Source: Neonectria sp. B-13 (taxonomy: Eukaryota; Ascomycota; Sordariomycetes; Hypocreales; Nectriaceae). Taken from it: 64,000 bases of DNA. The stretch is taken from assembly GCA_002682825.1 (NCBI GenBank), contig NOKP01000001.1:4343296-4407295 (forward strand). The letters run 5' to 3'. Within the stretch, counting starts at the first letter, position 1, and every line of letters starts with the position of its first letter. Under the pieces are notes generated by a model. It had not been told where the DNA came from. It searched no databases and saw nothing but the letters and a program-made list of their open reading frames with translations. The position numbers were made by a program, and so were the translations under genes. Below are positions 1 to 8,504 of this stretch, one piece after another.

Positions 1-960
1 TTGGCCTTCTCATCGAGCTCGCGCTTTCCTGGGACGGGGGCGTCGAGAGTCAGGACGATGAACTTGTAGTGGTCGCGCATGGCGTTGATGCGCTTGAGCA
101 TGGCCTCGCTCTTCTCGCGCTGGTTCTGGACGTACAGCTGCCAGCCAAAGACCTGGCCGGGAGCGGCGCCCTCTACAATCTGCTCGGGGGTCATGGAGGC
201 GTTGTTGGAGACGATCTGCATGGCGCCGAAGCGAGCGCAGGCCTTGGCGATGCCGTGCTCGCCGTCGGGGTGGGCGAGACGGGCCATGGCAGCGGGAGCG
301 ACGAAGATGGGGAGGCCGACCTTGTGGCCGAGGAAACTAGTGGTGAGGTCGCATGCGGTGCAGTCGACGAAGACGCGGGGGCGGAGGAGGATCTTCTGGT
401 AGACGAGGTTGTTGAACGTCTTTGATTTCTGGTCGTCGCTGGCGGAGAAGTAGTAGGCCCAGGCCTTCCTGGAGATGCGCTTGGTGGCCTCGGCCTCAAT
501 CTCGTCGAGGTTCATGAGGGAACCCAGCGGCGGCGGCGCATCCGAGTCCTTGTTGGTGTCCTTGGCGGCCTCGGAGGGCGCGAGCGAGTCCTCGTTGACG
601 GTACCGAGAAAGTCCTCGGGGCTGAGGTTCTCCTCGAGGATGCCGGGCGGGTGGACGGGGTCGTATTCCTCGGTGGCATCCTTGCCGGCGAGCTTGAGGA
701 TGATCTTCTTGCCGCCGGGGTGCTCGGGCAGGAAGTTTGTGACGTCGTAGACCTTGCCGTAGAGGACCACCCAGCAGCTGTCTGCGGTGTTATGTTTTGC
801 CACTGGAGAGTGAAGCCGGGGAATGTTAGTGAAGGTAGGCAATGGGCGTGGGACGTGGTGTTTTGGCAATCGACGTGGCGTTTTGGCGTGGGACGTTGAG
901 GGGGAAATGTGGTTTGAGAATGGGCGACGTACCTTCGGCGGCGTCAAAGACCTTGGCCAT
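1..960 (-). CDS. Cytochrome b2-type L-lactate dehydrogenase (flavocytochrome b2), 3' end outside window
   Basis: Oxidises L-lactate to pyruvate, passing electrons from FMN to a b5-type heme and then to cytochrome c. Two exons are visible, 960-933 and 802-1, with a 130-bp GT-AG intron at 803-932; 276 residues are in the window and the C-terminal part of the FMN barrel lies beyond base 1. The N-terminus is a cytochrome b5 domain with the heme-ligand motif EHPGG and the second His in a VHPPG context typical of flavocytochrome b2. It is followed by a linker and the start of the FMN-dependent alpha-hydroxy-acid dehydrogenase domain ([36 protein letters not shown]). The start ATG (958-960) leads straight into the b5 domain, so no mitochondrial presequence is encoded here. 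The closely related glycolate or mandelate type oxidases lack the b5 domain, so the b2 assignment is good; substrate is inferred. Confidence 0.9.
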
Positions 961-1273
961 GGCGCCTGCTGTCTCTGTGGGTGTTTGTGGGTGTGTGGCC
1001 GGTGTTTGGGAGAGGGACAGAGCTCAGAGAGGCAGACAGGAGGAGGGAACAATGCCCGGGTGTGTGTGTGTCTCTCTCTCTATCTTGCAACGATTGCGGT
1101 TGTTGAGATGGCGGTTGTTGTGGTTGTCGCGTTGAGCAAGAATTGGATGGAGTGGAGGAATCTATGAGACTCGGCGGCCATTGACCCGTTGGATTGGGGG
1201 GAAACGCCGGTAATTGGGATTTAGCTGCGGGAGTAGAGGCCGAAGAGAAGCGCGGCCTTGGACTTTGGGGGCG

Positions 1274-1356
1274 GGATGGATAATGGATAATGAATGGATG
1301 GATAGGTACGTAGATAGATAGGTAATGGATGGATGGATGAATGGATGGATGGATGG
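1274..1356. repeat. GGAT/AATGGAT microsatellite
   Basis: An imperfect tetranucleotide array of GGAT units with interspersed AATGGAT and GATA variants, within the promoter region upstream of the b2 gene. Confidence 0.8.
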
Positions 1357-1505
1357 CCGGGGCTAGTGAGCATTAGTGAGAAGCAAGTGGGTTAGGCGAA
1401 CTGCGGCTCTCTCTCTCTGTATCTTCTTTTCTCTAGCTTGCTCTCTCTCTGCGGGTGTTCGTCTCTCTCTCTTGGCCTCGTTTCTCGGAATGGTAGGTAA
1501 TCCCG

Positions 1506-1530
1506 GTGACGTGACGTGACGTGACGTGAC
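1506..1530. repeat. Five tandem GTGAC units (array of TGACGTGAC)
   Basis: Five perfect head-to-tail copies of GTGAC. The array contains four overlapping TGACGTG sequences, which match the half-site core (TGACG) bound by ATF/CREB-type bZIP factors. It lies about 550 bp upstream of the b2 start and 820 bp upstream of jac1. Regulatory use is inference. Confidence 0.6.
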
Positions 1531-2347
1531 GGACAAGGAGGAAGAAAAAAGAGATAGAAGGGAGAGAGAGAGAGAAAGGGGAAAAGAATAGTAGGAGAGT
1601 GGTAAGACGGGAGAGAAGCTCTGCTACAACCGACCCATGTCCTTGTAATGTCTTCACTTGGAGTAATTACGGATGCATTATCACCTCTCTGTCTTTCCGT
1701 CATCGGTTGTCGAGTCGAGAGACGGCTGATTGACGGTGACCATTCCATCCCGTCGATTTGCCCGGCCGGTGATTGGGCTGTTGAGCCACTGTAACCACTG
1801 GAATTACTGGGCCACCGGGTGCACTGGACCACTGGAACCGCCCATTTAGCGGCGGCCCCGGTTCTTGCCATCGGACTGGACACCGAGCTCGCCCGCCGAC
1901 CTCGTCCGACCACTGACCGCTGGCCGTTTGGCAGCGCGGCCAACCCCGGATTTCGCTGGGAAATGTCTGCACGAACAGCTCCCTCCCCCACTTTCCTTTC
2001 TGGGCCCCGTCGCATTTCTCCATTGATTGTCCGACCGCCGGCCGCCGGCTCGGTGCTCGGTCTTTTCTCTGCATTCTGCATTCGCCGCGCCACACAACCA
2101 CCTACTAGACTACCTAAGTAGTGCTAGCCATCACTCACTAGCCACCACCCACTAGCCACGCCCTTGAATTAATTCTATCCGTTCACGGCGTCATCGTCTT
2201 GTGCTCCAAGAAACCGATCCTGCACGGCATCTCGTGCCTTCGACCTCACCTGCGCTTCTGACATTCTTCCTATTGCGCTGCCTTCTGCGTTGGGTTCCTG
2301 CGTCCTTGCTGCCTTCGTAGTCTAGTCCAGCCGACCCAAACTCAAAC

Positions 2348-3172
2348 ATGCGACCGTCTGTCGCTTCCGTCGCCGCCGCCCGCGACCTCTCTCGGCTTTG
2401 TGTCCGATGTCGTCTCCGAGTTCGCCGAGCATCATCCCTCGCCGCCCTGCCTGCCACGACACGCCCATCCGCCGTCGCGACTCCCATCGGGACCGCCGCA
2501 CATGCCCCCGGACGCCTCGCCGCCATCCGGGGCCTGTCCTCCCCGTCGCCGGTCCTCCTCCAGGCCCGCCGGGCCTCCGGGGCCTCCGCGCCCTCCGAGT
2601 CCGTCGCGCCCTCATCACCGCCGCCGGCATCGCCGCCCCAGACGCACTATGACCTCTTCCCCGAGACGCTTCCCGACGGCCCGCCGCCCTCGGGCCACTT
2701 CCCTATCGATACGCGTGCCCTGCGCCGCGAGTTCCTCCGCCTGCAAGCCCGCGCCCACCCGGACATGCACCCGGCCGAGAACAAGGTGCGCGCCGAGGCG
2801 TCATCGGCCCGCATCAACGACGCCTACAAGACCCTGACCAACCCGCTCACGCGCGCGCAATACCTACTCTCCCTGCGCGGCGTTGACGTGGCTAACGACG
2901 AGGCGCTCAAGGTCGAGGAGCCCGAGCTGCTGATGCAGGTCCTCGAGGCCCACGAGGAAATGGAGGAGGCCGAGTCGGAAGCGGACCTCCAAGGCCTCCG
3001 CGAGGAGAACGACGAACGCATCGCGGCCAGCGAACAGGCCCTTGAGTATGCCTTCCAGCACGATGACGTCGACGCTGCCAAGCATGAGGCTGTTCGCCTA
3101 CGCTACTGGGTCAACATTAAGGAGGGCCTCGATAACTGGGAGAAGGGCACGGAGGTTGTGCTGGAGCATTAG
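2348..3172 (+). CDS. jac1: Mitochondrial J-protein co-chaperone Jac1 (HscB family)
   Basis: Single-exon gene for 274 aa. Jac1/HscB recruits the Fe-S scaffold protein to a dedicated mitochondrial Hsp70 and stimulates its ATPase during Fe-S cluster transfer. The first 80 or so residues are rich in Arg, Ala and Ser with almost no acidic residues, as in a matrix-targeting sequence. A J-domain follows (about residues 95-180) starting with HYDLF and holding the essential HPD tripeptide in RAHPDMHP near residue 137. The C-terminal third is an acidic helical region (EEPELLMQVLEAHEEMEEAE...) characteristic of the HscB scaffold-binding domain. Length and domain order fit the family, which separates it from general DnaJ proteins. 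Start chosen as the first ATG in frame. Confidence 0.92.
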   Translation: MRPSVASVAAARDLSRLCVRCRLRVRRASSLAALPATTRPSAVATPIGTAAHAPGRLAAIRGLSSPSPVLLQARRASGASAPSESVAPSSPPPASPPQTHYDLFPETLPDGPPPSGHFPIDTRALRREFLRLQARAHPDMHPAENKVRAEASSARINDAYKTLTNPLTRAQYLLSLRGVDVANDEALKVEEPELLMQVLEAHEEMEEAESEADLQGLREENDERIAASEQALEYAFQHDDVDAAKHEAVRLRYWVNIKEGLDNWEKGTEVVLEH

Positions 3173-3583
3173 ACAGAAGTTCGGAGCTCCGGTAGAAGCC
3201 GTGTCGAAAAGCCTCGCCGCCGGGTTTGAGACCGGATCGGAGGAGGGGTTGCTGTGATGGAATTCGGCGCCGTGTCCGGGGAATGCGGGGCTATAACTTA
3301 AACGCCCTTCGCGACTTGATGGCGGCGCTGGTACCGCACGACTCTTTCGTCATCTTTTATAGAAATGGCCTGATTGGGCTGCACCACCAGAGTTAAGATA
3401 GTGTACAATATTAAGCGGCCTCTCATCGAGCCCCCCTCTTCTAATCCTGCTTGTCTCGAATGGATGCTGTCGACGCAAACCACAAGTCTTGCCCCCAATA
3501 AGAGCATGTAACCCATATCCTGCGACGGTCCTGCAGGGGTTCCGTGCTGCCACTAGCAAACTAATTGGGACCTTTCTTCGTTG
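3173..3583. other. Intergenic: convergent 3' ends of jac1 and the NLR gene
   Basis: About 410 bp that should hold both 3' untranslated regions. No gene or repeat seen. Confidence 0.6.
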
Positions 3584-6500
3584 TTAGCGCACCGCCAACT
3601 TGGCATTGTCCCAAAATAACGCTACTCCGAGCTGGGTTGCCATCTGCTCGAAGCCCACGTCCTTCGCGTACTCGCCTGGGAGCCGTCCATGCACATCCAG
3701 CGCATGCTTGTCGGCTCCGTGTCGTAGAAGCGAGTCAACGGATGCTTGACTGCCCTCTTGGGCCGCAAGATGCAGCGGCGTCCAGCCAGACTGCTTCCAT
3801 CGAACATTCGGATCAGTGGATTTGTTGGACAGCAGCTTGTCGAGTTCGGGGTGCATCCCTAGCAGGACTAGCAAATGCGCCGAGTACTCGTAAGGGTGCT
3901 CCTCGAACGGCTCCTCTGCACCGTCTTCGAGAAGCAGTCTCAGCCGCGTGACAATCTGGATGCGGTGCTTCTTGGACATCTCATCCGCGAAAGGAATGCT
4001 GTCATCCAGAAGCTCAGCGACAGACTTGAATGCCTGCAGCAAATATCCGCCTTGGTCACAGCTTAGGAAGGAATCCACCGCCATCATCGCACCAGCGACC
4101 GACGACGGCAACTCTCCTATCCTGCCACTGCTTCTTAGTACACGGTGGGCCTCTTGCATGACCGACAGACTGCTCATTCTATCACTCTCGTCGCCGCCTT
4201 TGGCCACTTTGATGAAGTCTTCGAAAGCTGCCGTGTCGAGCAAGTCATTCTCTGATTTACTTGTCAGTCGAATGGTTTCTATGTCCATGTTAGTCCAACT
4301 GGTGGTGATTTAGTGTTAGCGACCAAACTGTTGCACACCTCCGAGACAGTAAATATCGCCTTTCGTAGTCCAGAGGTCGCCTGATGCTACTTCCTATGTA
4401 AAGTTTAGTCTCACCACCATCGGGCCACCGATCCAGTCTTCTGATGCTAGGGTCTGGGGCTTTGGTAAAGCATAGGGGTAATTGACTGGTTTTTATGTAC
4501 TTACCGGTGGCAGCAGTCCCGAACTTCCAATAAACTGTGTGGTGTTCTGATTGGGACCCTCTCCAGCTGAAGTAGCAATGCCTAGGTCGCAAAGCTTGAA
4601 AATATGCTCTCCGTCTTCGGTGCTCTGCAACACAACTGCAACAAAGAGTCAGTTTCTGGAGTGGCCAACTATGTGCACATAACATAAGGTACCATTTGCC
4701 GGTTTCACGTCCCGGTGGATGATATAAGACCACGACCTATCAAATGCCGCCTTAAACACACCGTCTTCATCCTCGCGTCCCAGAGTCAAGCCATGGTGGA
4801 GATAAGCAAGAGCTGAGCCTAGTTGCCAAATTAGTCCCCAGAGAAATACTCCGTTCAGCGGACGGCTTGTGGACGTGGATGCTTTGTCTGCAGCGACATA
4901 TCCGAACTTCTTATCTTTCTTGCTTGCTCTCGGAGGTAAAGATAGGCCATGCCTGACTTGGAGGTCGCCCAAGTCGCAGTACTCCATGTAGAGAAGGAAT
5001 GCATTTCGCTCAGGATCGTTATCGGAATCGAGATACGCCGCGATATGCGGGTGCCAAAGGCTGAACAGAATCTGCCGTTCAGATAGGGAGTACTTGTGAA
5101 TTCTACCCTCGTTATCATTTGAGATGTCAAAGGTTTTCCGGAAGACTCTCTAAAGCAAGTGTCAGAGCCGCATCCCAAACCATACCGGGGTATCTCACCA
5201 TTAGTGCATTACTCCTCCCTGGCTTCACCAGAACGTGGCAGATGCACTGTTTACCATTGTTGACTTTGGCCGTTCTCCCTTCGTCAACCTTGTAAGACTT
5301 CCAGTCGAAGTCTGTCGGGAGGCTCTCCCAGGCACCAAAAGTCATCGTTCCCGGAGCACCAGGCTGGAAGGTCGCTCTTATGCCCTCTTTGGCACCCGCT
5401 GCCCTCAGTTTTTGTGCTATCGATTTGTGATTTTTCCTGATCGCCTCATCTAGGGCTGTGAGCCCAAGTGTATCGACGACGTTAAAATCAGCTCGATTGC
5501 GCTCGTCAATCTCCAAGAATTGTTCCACAAGGTCAACATTCCCTGTTCTGGTGGCACAGTGAAGGGCTGTCATCCCGTGGACGTTCTGTTTGTTGGGGTC
5601 GGCTCCCACTGACAGGAGATACCTCACAACAGGAAGATGGCCCCCCCAGCAAGCCAAATACAAAGGCGTCCTATTCAGGGCATCTTGGGCGTCCAAGCTG
5701 GCACCCGATTTCCACAGATATTCCACGATGTTGGCATACCCTTCCTTTGCAGCGAGGTGGAGCGGCGTCCAGCTGTCCAGTTTGGTCGTTTGTATGATAG
5801 AGGAATTGAATGCGGATACATTGAGAAGCTCGGAGACGACATCCTCGCAGCCTCGTCTAGCTGCCCAGTGCAAAGCCGTCCAGTTGCCCTCGGTCCGAAC
5901 AGCAGGGCTGATATTTGCATTGTGAATCAAATGCTTCACTACCTGACTGAGGCCAAAGTGGGAGACTATGTGCAATCCCATCATCCCCCGATATGCTTCT
6001 TCGTAGTGGCTTGTATGCTCTTCGGACGAAAGCATTAGCATGCCAGCTGCTGTCGTAGCATGGTACGATGTGAACAGCCTCATGATCGGGATCAACAGGT
6101 CGTCCGAGTAGCATAGCTTAGCATGGTAGCCCCAGTAGATTGCGGCGTAGCCGAGTAAGGGATATTGGCGCAATCTGCCATCCAGCTCGAGGAGGTCCGT
6201 CAAAACTTTATCCTCGAACGGTTTGAGGCGGAGATAAGTGAGACACTTCCTCGTGATCAAGGCATGAGGTCCCCCGGGCAGCTGTTTTGATTGTTCTGGT
6301 AACCACTTTTGAAGGCAGAGCTGCAAGGAATAGTGAGGAAGCAAGACATGATGGCTTCTTGAATCAAAGGCGACGAGGCCCATACAAACGTCAACCAAAG
6401 ACTCGACTGGCACTGACTGGTCCAAATGTAGATCGTCGTCCCCGATACGCACTGCCAAAGCCGCCTGCAATTCGTCGGTCCCGAGAGGCCTTTGAGCAAA

Positions 6501-8023
6501 GGAGAGCCAAGCTAGCATTTCGAATGCCGCCTTTGTAACTCTCTCGGACTTTTGGCTTAGTTGATCCAGTAGGCGAAGGTATATATCCTTGAGGCTGCGA
6601 GGGCTATCAGAGAGTAGACCCTTTACCGCGCTGGAGTCCAACGCGGGGTGGGATTCAATCCATTTGAGAAGAAGCTGAGCGTAGAGAAGCCTAAAAGCGA
6701 GTGTTACAGGTCTGAATTGAGACAAAAGAAATTCATCGGCGACTCACATGCCGTCAGCTTGGGCTACCGTTTCTTCCATGAGAAGCTCGAGGAGCTCTGG
6801 ATTGGCACACACCAATCTTCTCCAAGTGGGCGTAGATACTTGCTGCCAGATGTACTGGCGAATATTGCTGTCTGAAGTACGAACCTCAAGGCGTAGAGCA
6901 TTCTGGAGGAAATTGTGGTTGGAGAGCGTTGGCCTTGACGTCAAGAAGAGGTTGAGATTGTTATTAGGGTGGAATAAGTCGGCGAAATCGTGTAAGAACC
7001 CTTCAGTTTGACCTTCATACTCATGCAAAGCATCAAATATGAGTAAAACTCGTCGTGCTCATTGTAGCTCAGAAATCAACATTGTGATTGCGTGGTTCAA
7101 GGATGGCCTGGCGTTTTGTTCGGCGAAGCCATGATACCAGTATTTTAGTTTCGTCGACATTAGACCAGAGGACAGGACGAACTGCTTAATGAGCGACCCG
7201 ACGATGTCAACGGCTCCATCATTGTGCATGGAACTTATATAGACATATCCAACAAAATCTGGCGGCCGAAAGTTTTTGATCAGGTGATTGATGACCATTG
7301 AGCTTTCAAATTAGTTGGATGACATTAATTCTGTGTTGTTGATTTGGTTCCTCACCACAAAAAGGTTTTTCCTGCTCCAGCTATGTTGCGAGAGTTGTCA
7401 GTCAGTTGAAGAAGCTTCATGTTACAGCGGAACGACTCACCGACGCCATCGCACCACAGTGTCGCTCCAGGCCCCTGGACCCAACGCTGAAACTTGGCAT
7501 CATCCAGAAACCAGGGAGGCGAATCCAACGTGGCTCTCTCATATATTTCTTGCTGTGTGGTGGCAAAATCAAGAGGGCTGAGCCAACCAAGCACAGACTC
7601 CGACGGTATTTCGTGGGTTTGACTCAACAACAACTCTGTGATGCTTAGGGCGGCAACCAGGATATCGCAATGTTGATGAATCGACCGCAGCTGATCTTCC
7701 AGTTTCGCATGAATGGAGTTCCAGCGCAATTTCGTTAGCGATCGTCGCCCACCGCGCACAGCAAGGCCGTCTAGGGTGTGGAGCATGTCAAGTAGTGATC
7801 TCGTTAGCCTGTCGAATCCCAAGAGAACATGAAGTGATTGTATCTCGCCAACATCGCGAAGTCGGAAGAGAAGCTGATTGATGACTCCCAGAGCCTCCTC
7901 TATCTTCAAAAGGTCCTTGGGCGGGTCGCGGAGCTCATCATGTATGCGCTTCGCAGTGCTGAGGAGCTTGCTGCTTACGTGCACCAAGGCTACTATCGAT
8001 GCCGCGCTTCTACGGGCCTCCAT
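3584..8023 (-). CDS. STAND/NLR-type protein: HeLo-like N-term, NACHT, ankyrins, protein kinase, ankyrins; one in-frame TGA
   Basis: Eight exons: 8023-7441, 7380-7356, 7302-6748, 6690-5199, 5149-4693, 4635-4505, 4393-4339, 4278-3584; all seven introns are GT-AG and the joined frame is 3993 nt (1330 codons plus stop). Order: helical fungal STAND N-terminal domain (1-180), NACHT with P-loop GVAGAGKT (about 193-200) and Walker B-like LLIFDALHE (about 289-297), winged-helix region, about six ankyrin repeats (628-820), protein kinase (about 850-1155: MEYCDLGDL hinge, HRDVKPAN loop, DLG for DFG, PPE for APE, DIYCLG), then two ankyrins (1253-1318). The kinase starts inside exon 4 with the ankyrins, so this is a true fusion. 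Codon 284 is TGA (7059-7061), leaving a premature stop, readthrough or sequence error. The ATG at 8023 is the first in frame. Role in non-self recognition or cell death is inferred from the family. Confidence 0.8.
7059..7061 (-). other. In-frame TGA inside the NACHT coding exon
   Basis: The frame is open and NLR-like on both sides: upstream ends ITMLISELQ, downstream resumes ARRVLLIFDALHEYEG. No GT...AG pair of plausible intron length removes it; the only local candidate is 23 nt. The next base after TGA is G. Confidence 0.85.
7356..7380 (-). other. 25-nt microexon encoding the NACHT P-loop
   Basis: Exon 2 of the NLR gene is only 25 nt and codes for AGAGKTFL plus two bases. It is flanked by introns of 60 bp (7381-7440) and 53 bp (7303-7355). 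Both frames join only if it is included, so skipping would remove the nucleotide-binding lysine and shift the frame. Confidence 0.85.
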
Positions 8024-8504
8024 TGCGAGATGAGTGAACCATGAGAGCGAAAACTTCACAGTCCAGAGTGTGATTCAGATAGTTGAAAGATTGGTCTTGT
8101 CCGCAAAAGTCGGGTTCGAGAGGTCAATATTTCGGGAGTGTTTGGGCAGAGAAGGAAATTGTACGGGATTCAGAAAGGCAACTGTGTGACGGCCACCCCC
8201 TCAGAAGCTCTTGCCACGTCATCAATCACTTTCAAATAAGTCTGTAGTATTGCAGCCTTGGGGTCTCAATCTGGGTGCGCCACGCGCATGGTGAGCGAAT
8301 CGCAATATCATAATTCTGCAGTAGCGTTGTGGTTTGCAAGATCCTGGGGTTCAAGATCCAATCAGCAGTACCAAGTAAAGATACCTGCAAGTTGTGTTCC
8401 CAATCGTGGAAACGGCCATTTATCAGTGACTTATCCCCCCTCCCTCGATTTCATTTCTCGTGTGTCCAAGATACCGAAGCCTTCTGTCAGATCCAAACTT
8501 GACC
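8024..8504. promoter_or_regulatory. Shared 481-bp divergent promoter of the NLR and HeLo-pseudokinase genes
   Basis: The two start codons face away from each other with only this stretch between, so transcription signals of both genes must lie here. I see no clear TATA box or repeated operator-like motif. Confidence 0.6.

Larger units (their letters stand above)
961..2347. other. Intergenic: divergent promoter region of the b2 gene and jac1
   Basis: No supported gene in 1.39 kb. The stretch holds a GGAT-rich microsatellite (1274-1356), CT tracts (about 1404-1470), a GA tract (about 1560-1580) and a five-copy GTGAC array (1506-1530). The long minus-strand frame at 1392-2093 is low in complexity and resembles no family I know. 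Confidence 0.7.

Noticed and set aside
1386..1398. GGGTTAGG, a possible telomeric repeat fragment
   Set aside because: Single copy of seven matching bases with no array and no template-like flank; likely chance.
1392..2093. 233-codon open frame on the minus strand
   Set aside because: Composition is driven by CT and GA tracts, there is no domain or splice support, and it lies within a promoter region.
3584..5198. Kinase and C-terminal ankyrins as a gene separate from the NLR
   Set aside because: The kinase N-lobe begins in the same exon as the ankyrins, and all phases agree across seven introns.
7059..7061. Programmed stop-codon readthrough at the NLR TGA
   Set aside because: Known fungal readthrough uses TGA CTA; here TGA is followed by GCA and nothing like that motif is present.
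8320..8380. tRNA-like B-box sequence GGTTCAAGATCC
   Set aside because: No A box, acceptor stem or anticodon arm can be drawn around it.
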